A DNA stretch of 58,806 bases. Origin: Laceyella sediminis (GTDB taxonomy: Bacteria > Bacillota > Bacilli > Thermoactinomycetales > Thermoactinomycetaceae). Shown here in pieces: positions 8,387-17,240 of the stretch. The position numbers and the translations under genes were made by a program. The DNA lies in assembly GCF_003003125.1 (NCBI RefSeq), contig NZ_PVTZ01000017.1:1-58806 (forward strand), read 5' to 3'. Numbering within the stretch: position 1 is the stretch's first letter; each line of letters opens with the position of its first letter. The notes below the pieces were generated by a model. It was not told the origin of the DNA, searched no databases, and saw only the letters and a program-made list of their open reading frames with translations.

Positions 8387-9004
8387 TTATGTTCCGCTTA
8401 TGAGATTGGCGATTAAGTAGACCGCCACACCCCAGATGATCAGGGCGGAGATTTTGTTGATGACGCCCAAGACCCTGCCGGATGAATCCAACTGTCCAAC
8501 CAGTTTCCCACACAGGGCCAGTCCAAAAAACCATATCCATGAAACGGCTACACAGGCGAGGCTAAACACCCATTTCTCCATACCCTCATATTGGATGGAA
8601 CTGGTTCCAATGACCCCGATCGTATCAAGGATCGCATGGGGATTCAACAAGGAAACGGAAGCGGCAAAGGAGATTTGTTGCTTGGTGGACATCCGTTCCG
8701 CTTGGCCCCCGACTGGATTGGGTTTAGACTTCCATACGGTCCAACCCATATAGAGCAGGAACAGGATCCCCACCGAGAATAAAATGAGTTGGAGCCATTC
8801 GATGGTGAGAATGATGACAGAAACGCCCAACACCGCCAAAGAAATGAGCAACGTATCACAAATCGATGCGGTGAGGATGACTGGCAAGGCCCGGAAGAAG
8901 CGGGGTTGGGTTGCGCCTTGGTTAAATACGAACACGTTTTGCGCGCCCAACGGCAAAATAAGGCCGAACGCGAGAATCATGCCATGGATCAATGCTTGAA
9001 TCAT
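8387..9004 (-). CDS. LysE/ArgO-family amino-acid exporter
   Basis: The product is a 205-residue membrane protein with about six hydrophobic segments, beginning MIQALIHGMILAFGLILPLGAQNVFVFNQG, the characteristic LysE/ArgO start (PLGAQNxFV). SLLNPHAILDTIGVIG mid-protein is the second family signature. Members export basic amino acids out of the cell. The ATG at 9004 has GGAGGG 8 bp upstream; an in-frame extension to 9064 lacks a site. It lies 22 bp after the B3/B4 gene on the same strand, so the two are probably one operon. The exact substrate (lysine or arginine) cannot be told from the sequence. Confidence 0.88.
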   Translation of the reverse strand: MIQALIHGMILAFGLILPLGAQNVFVFNQGATQPRFFRALPVILTASICDTLLISLAVLGVSVIILTIEWLQLILFSVGILFLLYMGWTVWKSKPNPVGGQAERMSTKQQISFAASVSLLNPHAILDTIGVIGTSSIQYEGMEKWVFSLACVAVSWIWFFGLALCGKLVGQLDSSGRVLGVINKISALIIWGVAVYLIANLISGT

Positions 9005-9026
9005 AGGTGAAAACCCTCCAGTTAAT

Positions 9027-9761
9027 TTAAAAAGAACAGGTTGAACCTGTTTCTTCACATTCATCTAATGGAAGCATTAGGCTGGCCGATGGTTTGTGTT
9101 GGTCCAGTGAATACAGCGAAGAGCAGATCACACCGGAGCCGAGTAGGTCCGCCAATTGGCGCAGGGCCAGGGTGGCTCGGGATCGATCCTCGGCTTTTGC
9201 CCCATCCGCAAAGAAGATAGCGGTGCGGGTCGCCTCGGTTATCTTGGTCGCTTCTGCATCGCGATGATTCCAATAAGCGCAGAGGATGCGCTTTTTGTCG
9301 GCATACACCACGGCATCCGCATCCAGTGTGAGAGGAGTCTGCATGCCGATGCCATAAAACAACTCACCCCCCGCGCTCAACCGCAGGATGATTTCATCCC
9401 GCACCGTATCCAAATCATACGCGCCCATGCATAGTTGATAGGACAAGGAAATGGCATTGTACGCATCCACCACCGGATGGATCCCAAAGACCGGCTTTTG
9501 TTTCACCGCCCGTTTATAAAGGCTTTCAAACGAACACAGATATTTGCTGGGTTTGATGCCCATAGATTGATAAACGGCCCGCCAACCCGTACTCACTTCC
9601 TTAGCCCGGTCGTGGTCGATGCGAGTTTCCACCGTGGCGAGATAATCTCGAATCAATTCGTGGTTCACGCGATGCAGGTTGGATGCCAGCATAAAATGAA
9701 CATTGGCGTCGGGATAGCGCTGGACTATTTTTTCATCCAATGATACATGAAAGGACTTCAT
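9027..9761 (-). CDS. B3/B4 tRNA-binding domain protein
   Basis: The 244-residue soluble protein matches stand-alone relatives of the B3/B4 editing domain of phenylalanyl-tRNA synthetase beta: STGWRAVYQSMGIKPSKYLCSFESLYKRAV near residues 57-86, HPVVDAYNAISLSYQLCMGAYDLD near 95-118 and YADKKRILCAYWNHRDAEATKITEAT near 152-177. Such proteins are thought to act on mischarged tRNA or free aminoacyl substrates; the function of this type is not settled. A GGAG lies about 10 bp before the ATG. It precedes the LysE-like gene, a common pairing that hints at removal of toxic or non-cognate amino acids. Confidence 0.85.
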   Translation of the reverse strand: MKSFHVSLDEKIVQRYPDANVHFMLASNLHRVNHELIRDYLATVETRIDHDRAKEVSTGWRAVYQSMGIKPSKYLCSFESLYKRAVKQKPVFGIHPVVDAYNAISLSYQLCMGAYDLDTVRDEIILRLSAGGELFYGIGMQTPLTLDADAVVYADKKRILCAYWNHRDAEATKITEATRTAIFFADGAKAEDRSRATLALRQLADLLGSGVICSSLYSLDQHKPSASLMLPLDECEETGSTCSF

Positions 9762-9893
9762 TGCGGTTCAACTCCATCTTTCATAAGAGTATGATTGATG
9801 GCCGGAAACCCTTGTCCCCATGAGGGCCAACAATGAGCGAAACGCATGGGAACATTCGGATTTGGGGCCATCGGTTATTTGGTGCAAGGTTGC

Positions 9894-10889
9894 TTAATTC
9901 AATTTTGCAAAGCGGCCCCCGATGTCTTCAATGACGGAACGCACCCCCGGCAGCAATGACTTGAAGTATCCTGAACAATGGTGCGCTTCCCTGTATTCAG
10001 GCAATTCCATTAAAATCAAATGCGCCTTCCTCAAATTGTAGTGGGGAACGGCAGGAAACAAATGATGCACCAGATGATAATTGTCATGATGCGGATGAAT
10101 GAGAAATCGTTCAATGGGGTTACCAAACGTATTTCTGCTGGATAAGAGTAAATTTGTGCTTTTTAAACCGGAATGTTCCGCCATTTCCGCCCAATACCGA
10201 AGCACCTGAAAGGTTGTTAACAGGGGGACAAACCAGAATAAAATCAAGTCCATCCAAAAGTCAAACAGAATGGAGCTTCCTATGATTACAATCCAGTAGA
10301 GAAAGCGACTCCATTTTTCCGTCAAGCTCTCATCTTTGGAAAAGAGGTTCACACAAATTGTCCCATATATGTATTTGGGCACATGAAGCAAAAAAATAGG
10401 TTTGACGACATGGGCAAACAAAAACTTCCATGGGTCTTCTTGGGGCTTGTCCAAACCAACTAGCTCATAGCGCTTAGTGTCAGGGTCTTTCTCGGTATCC
10501 CATAAATACTTGTGATGAGAGAAATGGGACTTGCAATAAGTGCTGTAAGAAGTGAATACGGGATAAGCGGCAAACAACGAACCGATCCAACGGTTAAGTA
10601 CGCGGTTTTTAAACAGCAGGGCATGGCTTGCCTCATGCATTAAGTTATCAAACGCCCTCATTCTGCTACCAATGATGAGGATGGACAAGAAGTAGACCCA
10701 AACCGAGGGGAAAAGCTTATACATGATGATAGAAAGGGCAATGAGGCCCCAATCATAAGCCAACGCAAAAAAATTGTACCAATTGTTTCTCTCTTGAAGT
10801 TTTTGAATCCGTGTTCGAATTTCTTTGGGAAACTGCACTCTTTTGATAGCTAAATCTTCTTGGTCGTGAGCTAGCTTTATAGACCTCAT
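9894..10889 (-). CDS. membrane fatty acid desaturase-like protein
   Basis: The 331-residue integral membrane protein has the three histidine boxes of the desaturase superfamily: LMHEASHALLF (~92-102), HFSHHKYLWD (~122-131) and HPHHDNYHLVHHLFPAVPHYNLRKAH (~264-289), which bind the di-iron centre. Hydrophobic segments lie between them. The family inserts double bonds or hydroxylates acyl chains or related lipids. The ATG at 10889 has AAGGAG 9 bp upstream; a TTG six codons earlier overlaps that site and is less likely. The upstream 10890-11020 stretch is very AT-rich and likely carries its promoter. Lipid substrate and position specificity are not known. Confidence 0.87.
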   Translation of the reverse strand: MRSIKLAHDQEDLAIKRVQFPKEIRTRIQKLQERNNWYNFFALAYDWGLIALSIIMYKLFPSVWVYFLSILIIGSRMRAFDNLMHEASHALLFKNRVLNRWIGSLFAAYPVFTSYSTYCKSHFSHHKYLWDTEKDPDTKRYELVGLDKPQEDPWKFLFAHVVKPIFLLHVPKYIYGTICVNLFSKDESLTEKWSRFLYWIVIIGSSILFDFWMDLILFWFVPLLTTFQVLRYWAEMAEHSGLKSTNLLLSSRNTFGNPIERFLIHPHHDNYHLVHHLFPAVPHYNLRKAHLILMELPEYREAHHCSGYFKSLLPGVRSVIEDIGGRFAKLN

Positions 10890-11283
10890 TGTTATCATCT
10901 CCTTCAACCTTTAAATATATTATATATTTATAATTTAATAGATCAATGATTTAGACTTTAAAATCAAATTCAAATAATGTTTATTTTGTATTGATTGTCA
11001 TAACAAACTCATGGATATACATTTTAATGATTTGGATTAAAATGCAACTGTAGTACTAGATTACCCGTTTCTCCGCATTCACAGCACAAAATGGATATGC
11101 CGAATGGGGTAGTTTCATTCCCCACATCCGTTACAGGGCCGGCCCTTGTGGCAACGAGATGCACTTGTCCGGTCAAAATCAGCGATTCTTGATATGAGTC
11201 TGATAAAGCGACTCCCATTTTGGGTAAGATGACATGAGAGCAACGCATTTGACATCCATTCTGGCAAACACGGAGGCGTTCGC
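10890..11283. other. intergenic region; possible small minus-strand ORF
   Basis: 10890-11020 is AT-rich and should hold the desaturase promoter. 11024-11248 (minus) encodes a 74-residue open frame ending in CCECGETGNLVLQLHFN, whose CxxC looks zinc-ribbon-like, but there is no ribosome site before its ATG, so it is not called as a gene. Confidence 0.35.
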
Positions 11284-12720
11284 ATGAATAACTGCTATGA
11301 TGTGATTATTGTGGGTGCTGGGCCCGCCGGAATCTTCACTTGCTACGAGTTGACATTGCGGTGCCCGGAAGCCAAGGTCTTGCTGATTGACAAAGGGCAC
11401 GACATCCACCGTCGCAATTGCCCTATTTTGCAGAAAAAAATTCAGAAATGCCCGCCCGCCGCCGGAAAAAAAGATTTCGCCGGTTGTGTGCCGGCTTGCT
11501 CCATCACCAACGGCTTTGGCGGTGCCGGGGCCTACTCCGACGGAAAGTTCAACATCACCAGCGAATTCGGCGGCTGGATGACGGACTATCTGGATGCGGA
11601 AACGGTAGTTGAGTTGATTAAATATGTGGATCAAATCAATCTGAAACACGGAGCCAGCGATGTGCTGACTGATCCTCTGACTGAACGGGTGCGCGAGATC
11701 GAAAAGCGCGCATACTCTGCCGGACTCAAATTGCTCCGCGCCCAAGTACGACATTTGGGCACGGAACAAAACCTCAAGATTTTGACCAGCATCTATGAAT
11801 ACCTACAGGATAAAATTGAGATGCGCTATCAAACAGAAGTGGCCGATCTGGTGACGGAGAAAGCCGAAGGTGTGCATCATGCGTGCGGGGTCGAGCTTAA
11901 GGACGGCACCACCCTACTCGCTGATAAGGTGGTGATCGTCCCCGGACGAGATGGCTCGCATTGGCTAGGCAATCTGCTTAAAAAACGGCGCATCAAAATG
12001 AGTGCCAACCAAGTGGATATCGGGGTTCGGGTGGAAACCTCCAACCTGGTGATGGAAGAGATCAACGAACATCTGTATGAGGGCAAATTTATCTTCAACA
12101 CTTCTGTCGGCACCAGAGTGCGCACATTTTGCTCCAATCCGTCCGGCCACGTAGTGGTTGAGAACCATTCAGGGATCATGCTGGCCAACGGACATGCTTA
12201 CAAAAACCCCGAACTCGGCAGCAACAACACCAACTTCGCGCTGTTGGTCTCCCATCAGTTTGCCGATCCATTCGACCAACCGACCGAGTACGCCCACGCC
12301 ATTTCCCGATTGGCTAACCAATTGTCCAATGGCGGGGTGATCGTGCAAAAATATGGTGACATCAAAAAAGGGCGCCGCTCCACTCCCAAACGGATCAAAG
12401 AAGGGTTTATCTCCCCGACATTGAAGGAAGCGGTGCCCGGCGACTTGGGACTGGTCCTACCCTACAACACCATGAAAAGTTTGATTGAAATGCTGGAAGC
12501 CTTGGATAAAGTCACCCCTGGTATCGCCGCAGAACACACTCTCTTCTACGGAGTCGAAGCAAAATTTTACTCCGCCCGCCCCAAACTAAACCGCCATTTC
12601 GAGTCGGAGATTGCCGGCTTGTATTTGGGCGGAGACGGAGCGGGCGTCACGCGAGGATTGGCCCAGGCTGGAGCGTGCGGGGTTTGGATCGCGCGCGATA
12701 TCGCCAGCAAGTTAGGGTAA
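11284..12720 (+). CDS. FAD-dependent NAD(P)/FAD oxidoreductase
   Basis: The 478-residue protein starts with a dinucleotide-binding fold, YDVIIVGAGPAGIFTCYEL (GxGxxG at residues ~11-16), then LLIDKGHDIHRRNCP and the GFGGAGAYSDGKFNIT segment seen in large uncharacterised FAD dehydrogenases. The C-terminus has GLYLGGDGAGVTRGLAQAGACGVWIA, a second FAD-contact region. Several cysteines lie near residues 48-80 (RNCPILQKKIQKCPPAAG, FAGCVPACS). It is cytoplasmic and the substrate is unknown. GGAGG lies 8 bp before the ATG, and a terminator follows 24 bp after the stop. Confidence 0.85.
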   Translation: MNNCYDVIIVGAGPAGIFTCYELTLRCPEAKVLLIDKGHDIHRRNCPILQKKIQKCPPAAGKKDFAGCVPACSITNGFGGAGAYSDGKFNITSEFGGWMTDYLDAETVVELIKYVDQINLKHGASDVLTDPLTERVREIEKRAYSAGLKLLRAQVRHLGTEQNLKILTSIYEYLQDKIEMRYQTEVADLVTEKAEGVHHACGVELKDGTTLLADKVVIVPGRDGSHWLGNLLKKRRIKMSANQVDIGVRVETSNLVMEEINEHLYEGKFIFNTSVGTRVRTFCSNPSGHVVVENHSGIMLANGHAYKNPELGSNNTNFALLVSHQFADPFDQPTEYAHAISRLANQLSNGGVIVQKYGDIKKGRRSTPKRIKEGFISPTLKEAVPGDLGLVLPYNTMKSLIEMLEALDKVTPGIAAEHTLFYGVEAKFYSARPKLNRHFESEIAGLYLGGDGAGVTRGLAQAGACGVWIARDIASKLG

Positions 12721-12744
12721 GATAAAGCTTTTTAGACCCATATA

Positions 12745-12776
12745 CAAAAGGCCCCGATGAAGGGGCTTTTGTTTTT
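12745..12776. terminator. bidirectional terminator
   Basis: CAAAAG-G-CCCC (12745-12755) pairs with GGGGCTTTTG (12762-12771) with one bulge and is followed by TTTTT. It serves the FAD oxidoreductase and, on the other strand, the end of the LysR gene. Confidence 0.85.
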
Positions 12777-12780
12777 AAAT

Positions 12781-13659
12781 TTAACCCCCTGATTGTCCTG
12801 CCGGCTGGGGAGCACCCCACCACTGCCGGATCACCCGCTCCCATGCCGGGGTATACACTACGTCAATGGAGCGGCAAAATTGTGCATCTCGCACGGGTTT
12901 GGTCACCAACGCGGGCATATGCAAATGCTCGGCCATCATCCGCGGCACAAACGAAATGCCAATGCCCCGCGCTACATACATGGGGATGGACTCATTCGCA
13001 TCCAGCTCCAGTACCGTCTTTGGCGGAATTCCCCACCGTTCGCAACACCTGAGCCATGATTCCCGCATGTCGCACGGTTCTTTGTACACCACCAACGGCT
13101 CCGTCAAAAAATCTTGCGGCGCAAGCGACGGCAACTGAGCCAAGGGATGCGAAACAGGCAATACGGCGACATAAGGCTCTTCCAACAGGCGCCGGGACAA
13201 CATCCCCGAACCGCCGGCAAAGTCCTGCACAAACACTACATCACACATTCCATCCCGCCACTTGGCAATCAACTGGTCGGTGGTATCCGCCACGGTCATC
13301 TCCACTGCTTGGCCGCGGGTATGGAGCTCATGGATAAACGAAGGGAGAAAATAGCTGACCAGGCTGGGCAGTCCTCCCATCCGTAGCGGCGCCTCCTCGG
13401 CAAACTGCCTCATTTCCCGCTCGATTTGTTCAATTTCCGCCAAAATGGCACGCGCCCGGCTATAAAAGTGCCGGCCCGCCTCTGTCAAGACCACTCCCGT
13501 CGTTTTCCGGATTAACAATCGGCATTGCAACTGTTCTTCCAATTGGCTCATCTGCTTGGTGAGAGCCGGTTGGGAAACGAATAACGCGTCGGCCGCTTTG
13601 TTCAAACTCCCTTTTTCCACCACGGTGGCAAAGGCATGCAATTGTCGCAACGTAAACAC
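12781..13659 (-). CDS. LysR-family transcriptional regulator
   Basis: The 292-residue regulator has a winged helix-turn-helix at the N-terminus (FTLRQLHAFATVVEKGSLNKAADALFVSQPALTKQMSQLEEQL) and a periplasmic-binding-like effector domain. A GTG start at 13659 with AGGAG upstream fits the family length better than the upstream ATG at 13698. It is divergent from the EamA exporter gene at 13833, with a LysR-type palindrome in between, so it most likely controls that exporter and itself. The effector is unknown. Confidence 0.9.
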   Translation of the reverse strand: MFTLRQLHAFATVVEKGSLNKAADALFVSQPALTKQMSQLEEQLQCRLLIRKTTGVVLTEAGRHFYSRARAILAEIEQIEREMRQFAEEAPLRMGGLPSLVSYFLPSFIHELHTRGQAVEMTVADTTDQLIAKWRDGMCDVVFVQDFAGGSGMLSRRLLEEPYVAVLPVSHPLAQLPSLAPQDFLTEPLVVYKEPCDMRESWLRCCERWGIPPKTVLELDANESIPMYVARGIGISFVPRMMAEHLHMPALVTKPVRDAQFCRSIDVVYTPAWERVIRQWWGAPQPAGQSGG

Positions 13660-13733
13660 GATTCGCTCTCTCCTGCCTTGCATGAGTGAAGACAACAAAA
13701 TCCTGATTGGACACGGTTGTCTTATGCACGGGA

Positions 13734-13750
13734 TATAACTTGAGGTTATA
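13734..13750. promoter_or_regulatory. LysR-type operator (T-N11-A palindrome)
   Basis: TATAAC-TTGAG-GTTATA is a perfect 6-5-6 inverted repeat containing the T-N11-A core of LysR-family sites. It lies 75 bp upstream of the LysR start and 83 bp upstream of the exporter start, where an activator or autorepressor would bind. Confidence 0.7.
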
Positions 13751-13832
13751 ACGGTATCTCTTTTTGATCATACCATGGGTTCCCGCTTCCTGATATCCTA
13801 TTCCTCATCAACACACGAAAGCGGGGATCATC

Positions 13833-14771
13833 ATGACTTGGATCACTTGGCTCGGCTACGCACTTATGTGCATCATCTACGGTACTTCCTTTCTAGCTAT
13901 TAAACTGGGGCTTGGTGACGGCATGCCCCCCTTCTTGGCGGCCGGCCTGCGCTTTGCCATCGCTGGCGGCTTGCTCTGCCTATTCCTCGGTCTATCCAAA
14001 CGCTGGCAATCCCTTAACTGGCGAACTTATTTGGAGTTAGCGTGGATCGGTTTCTGCATGACAACGGTTCCCTTCGCCGCGCTGTACTGGGCGGAGCAAC
14101 ATATTGATTCAGGGGAAGCCGCTCTATTGGTAGCGACATCTCCCCTCTTCAGCGCCATCCTCGCCCTGCTCTTCAGGCAGCTCAGTTTTACTTGGACGCT
14201 GGTAGTAGGCTTGCTTTTGAGCGGAGGCGGGATGGTGTTCGTCATCGGCGAGACCCCCTCGGCCTTCCAACTCGGCTCTCTCCCGTTTTATGGAAAATTG
14301 GCCATCGTCCTGTCCGAATTCATTCACGGACTCGGTGCCATTCACGCCAAACGGCTCATGAACAGGGTGTCACCCGCCACACTTAACGGATGGCAAATGA
14401 TCTTCGCCAGTTTCGGTCTGTTCGCGCTTTCATTGCTGATAGAAAAAAACGCGCAAGTCGATTTCACGCCGGTTACTCTCCTGTCCCTGCTCCACTTGAG
14501 CATCGTGGTCTCCATTGTCGCCTCTGGCCTGTTTTATTGGTTAATGCGCGAAACCAATCCGCTGTTCCCTGTCACGTGGACCTATGTGTCACCGGTGATC
14601 GCTGTAGTTGTGGGGGCTCTGTTCCTGAATGAACGCGTCACGCTCGCCCACATCATCGGCGGCGCGTGCGTCCTGATCGGCATCATCGTGATGAATCTCA
14701 AAACCAAACAACCCGCATCTGACTCCTCAACCGCATCTCTGTCAAACGCAAACAAGCCGACCAGCGTCTAG
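13833..14771 (+). CDS. EamA/RhaT-family drug-metabolite exporter
   Basis: The 312-residue membrane protein has ten predicted hydrophobic segments arranged as two EamA repeats; GTSFLAIKLGLGDGMPPFLAAGLRF near residues 13-37 and the second-half SPVIAVVVGALFLNERVTLAHIIGGACVLIGIIVM are typical of the drug/metabolite transporter superfamily. A GCGGGGATC site precedes the ATG. It is divergent from the LysR gene, implying control by it. The substrate cannot be read from the sequence. The stop codon lies within the terminator stem. Confidence 0.88.
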   Translation: MTWITWLGYALMCIIYGTSFLAIKLGLGDGMPPFLAAGLRFAIAGGLLCLFLGLSKRWQSLNWRTYLELAWIGFCMTTVPFAALYWAEQHIDSGEAALLVATSPLFSAILALLFRQLSFTWTLVVGLLLSGGGMVFVIGETPSAFQLGSLPFYGKLAIVLSEFIHGLGAIHAKRLMNRVSPATLNGWQMIFASFGLFALSLLIEKNAQVDFTPVTLLSLLHLSIVVSIVASGLFYWLMRETNPLFPVTWTYVSPVIAVVVGALFLNERVTLAHIIGGACVLIGIIVMNLKTKQPASDSSTASLSNANKPTSV

Positions 14772-14785
14772 GTCGGCTTGTTTTT
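14753..14785 (+). terminator. intrinsic terminator overlapping the exporter stop codon
   Basis: CAAGCCGACC (14753-14762) pairs with GGTCGGCTTG (14771-14780), followed by TTTTT. Confidence 0.92.
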
Positions 14786-14865
14786 GCAATGCGGGGCAAA
14801 ACTCGATTTTAATGCCACCAGGTATTTGGCGCTTACATGCTGACAACAGCAGTGCCACGCTTGGC

Positions 14866-15837
14866 TTACAACTCCGGTTTGGCCGATGGGCGGGGGGCAT
14901 GCTTTCGGTTGGACAGATAACTATGGAAAATCATGCCAATCACTACTAGGCCCATGCCCGCCCAAGACCACAGTGACGGCAGTTCCGCTTGCAACCAAAC
15001 CACTTCCATCAACACAGCAAACAGCACCTCAGCTGATTGCGTCGCCTCGACGGCGGCCAATTGTTGCATATCTCCCTTCACCATATCCGTCGCCTGGAAA
15101 AACAGCACCGTGGCCACCACTCCCGAACACATCGCTACCAATAGCGACTGGAAAAGTTGGCTTTCGCTCGGCGCTCCAACCGTCAACCCGCCATAAATGG
15201 ACAGCACCAACCAAAACGGGAGACTCGCCAGCGTCATGCCCAACACCCGCTGATATGCGTCCAATTTCCCTTCGCAAACCTCCATCATTTTCCGATTGCC
15301 CAATGGATAAGCAAATGAGGCCACCAGCACTGGGAGGATTCCCCCGACGATCTCTGTGAGGGAGAGTTGGCGAGCATACTCTAGCTGCATCAGCGCGATC
15401 CCCACGACGATCAACATGGAGACACCCAGAGCTAGCCACGGAATCGATTGGCGGACTTTCCGCACGCCCGTCGGCGTCTGCACTTTCTCCCAAAAGAAGG
15501 GCGCCAACAAGGTACCAGATATAATCGTCACCTGCCATGTACCGGCGATCAACCAGCCGGGGCCGTATGCCGCCGCAAAGCACATCGGGGCGTAAAACAA
15601 ACCAAACCCCACCATGCTCCATCCCAGCCAAGGGAGGGGATGAGCCCGCATATGGGCGAAGAGCGGCTTCACATTTCGACGCAAGCCCACGATCAGGAAC
15701 AAAAAGGGCACCATAAACCAATATCGCAACGACGCACTCCAAATCCAGCTCCCTCCGGACAATTCCATCGCCCGATTCAACACAAAAGTAAACGCAAAAA
15801 AGAATGCCGCGATCACACCTAACAGTATCGGCCGCAT
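14866..15837 (-). CDS. EmrE-like multidrug resistance efflux transporter family protein
   Basis: The 323-residue protein has about ten membrane segments and begins MRPILLGVIAAFFFAFTFVLNRAMELSGGSWIWSASLRYWFM, the start of the DMT-superfamily group annotated as multidrug resistance efflux transporters. LLAPFFWEKVQTP and ATQSAEVLFAVLMEVVWL are further family segments. The ATG at 15837 follows GGGAGAGG; a frame extension to 15927 is not needed. It lies convergent to the EamA exporter and is probably a separate transcript from the MFS gene upstream, because a terminator stands between them. Confidence 0.85.
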   Translation of the reverse strand: MRPILLGVIAAFFFAFTFVLNRAMELSGGSWIWSASLRYWFMVPFLFLIVGLRRNVKPLFAHMRAHPLPWLGWSMVGFGLFYAPMCFAAAYGPGWLIAGTWQVTIISGTLLAPFFWEKVQTPTGVRKVRQSIPWLALGVSMLIVVGIALMQLEYARQLSLTEIVGGILPVLVASFAYPLGNRKMMEVCEGKLDAYQRVLGMTLASLPFWLVLSIYGGLTVGAPSESQLFQSLLVAMCSGVVATVLFFQATDMVKGDMQQLAAVEATQSAEVLFAVLMEVVWLQAELPSLWSWAGMGLVVIGMIFHSYLSNRKHAPRPSAKPEL

Positions 15838-15907
15838 CTTGCCATCCTCTCCCATCCAAACAAGGTCGCAATCTATTAAAACCAAATGATATAACTCTTT
15901 TTTACAC

Positions 15908-15940
15908 AAAAACATTCTACCACACACCTGTGGTAGAATG
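15908..15940 (-). terminator. intrinsic terminator of the MFS gene
   Basis: CATTCTACCACA (15913-15924) and TGTGGTAGAATG (15929-15940) form a perfect 12-bp stem with loop CACC; on the minus strand it is followed by TTTTTGTG. Confidence 0.9.
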
Positions 15941-15983
15941 CCCTATTAAAAAACATTTATAGAAGAAACTGATATAAGAGGAC

Positions 15984-17153
15984 TTAGCTTGATGTCGACG
16001 TCGTCGGCAACGGTTGCCGTTTCAAGGCGCCATGTAACAAAAACACCAGCCCGAAGCTAGGAATCGTCAACGCCGCCATCAGCAAGAAAGGCAATTGCGG
16101 CGACACAGCGTAGGCATATCCGCACAAGATCGTCAATAGCCCCGTGCCAAGCCCCATCGCCAAGGAAGCGTATGTTCCCTGCGCGGAAGGGATGTATGCA
16201 TTGGGTACCCATTGATTGACGAATCTCATATAAGCAAAATGAGTCAAGCCGAACGTAATTGCATGCAACACTTGCGTGATGATGAACACCGTTGCATCGG
16301 GAAACAGGTAAATCGCTCCCCAACGAACGACGGACGACACCGCAGCAATGAAAAACATCACCGCAATCGGCACGTTGGCCATAAACCGGTCAGCAACATA
16401 GAAGAACCCGATCTCAGCGACAACTGCCACAATCATGATCAAGCCAATCTGGGAGTTATCAATCCCCAGCTTCTGCAGATAAACGACACCATAGCTGTTA
16501 TATGCGGCATGTGCCCCTTGCAGCAAAATGCATATCAACAGGCACCAAATGAAAGCACGTGACTTGAATAGCTTGCGCATGGACACGTTGTCCCTGGTGG
16601 ACGCTTTTGTGGCGAACTGGTTGGACACCCCGACAAAAGAGTGCAGATATACAATGATTAGTCCAATAAACAAAACATATAGGGTGCTAGCATCCCCCAG
16701 CCGGGATGTAATCCAGCCCGTCACATACAGGCCGACGATGTATCCCACCGAACCCCACAAACGGCTTCGTCCATAATCAATCTGTTTCTCTTTGGCCAAC
16801 ATGTTGGCGATCGTTTCATTCATCGGCAATAACACCGGATATGTCCAAGCAAACAACACGGTCAGAACCAAGATGGGCACAAAGCCTTGAAATGGAATAA
16901 ATCCGAGCAAGATGACCGCCGACAAGAAAGGAAGCCATCGCGCCAGCTGAGACAAAGGGGCCACGCGGCATAAGGCTGGATAACCATACAACGTGGACAC
17001 AGACCGCACAATCAGACTGAGAGAGACAAACCAACCGGCTTCTTCAATCGAAAAGCCTTTCGTCTTAAGCCAAGCTGTCCAATATGGAATAAAGACACCC
17101 CAGGTGAAAAAAAACAAATAAAATTGCACTGACATGCCTGCTTGTTTATTCAT
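15984..17153 (-). CDS. MFS transporter (MFS_1-like/HcaT-like)
   Basis: The 389-residue protein has twelve likely membrane helices. FYLFFFTWGVFIPYWTAWLKTKGFSIEEAG near residue 12 and DYGRSRLWGSVGYIVGLYVTGW near 125 (R-x-x-GS-x-G-Y) are typical of the HcaT/LacY-like branch of the major facilitator superfamily. The GGAGGA just before the ATG at 17153 is very close; a second ATG six codons on is an alternative start. It is a single-gene unit with hairpins on both sides. The substrate is unknown. Confidence 0.82.
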   Translation of the reverse strand: MNKQAGMSVQFYLFFFTWGVFIPYWTAWLKTKGFSIEEAGWFVSLSLIVRSVSTLYGYPALCRVAPLSQLARWLPFLSAVILLGFIPFQGFVPILVLTVLFAWTYPVLLPMNETIANMLAKEKQIDYGRSRLWGSVGYIVGLYVTGWITSRLGDASTLYVLFIGLIIVYLHSFVGVSNQFATKASTRDNVSMRKLFKSRAFIWCLLICILLQGAHAAYNSYGVVYLQKLGIDNSQIGLIMIVAVVAEIGFFYVADRFMANVPIAVMFFIAAVSSVVRWGAIYLFPDATVFIITQVLHAITFGLTHFAYMRFVNQWVPNAYIPSAQGTYASLAMGLGTGLLTILCGYAYAVSPQLPFLLMAALTIPSFGLVFLLHGALKRQPLPTTSTSS

Positions 17154-17179
17154 TCCTCCAACTCCCCAAACAGATAAAG

Positions 17180-17207
17180 CCGACCCAACATATTGGGTCG
17201 GTTGTTT
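17180..17207. terminator. hairpin terminator between VanY-like and MFS genes
   Basis: CCGACCCAA (17180-17188) pairs with TTGGGTCGG (17193-17201) around a 4-nt loop. T-rich sequence follows on both strands; it probably ends the VanY-like transcript on the minus strand. Confidence 0.65.
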
Positions 17208-17240
17208 TATATATTATGATCTGTCATCAGACCACATCTG

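Noticed and set aside
11024-11248. 74-codon minus-strand ORF with CxxC
   Set aside because: No ribosome site and atypical composition; only noted as a possibility.
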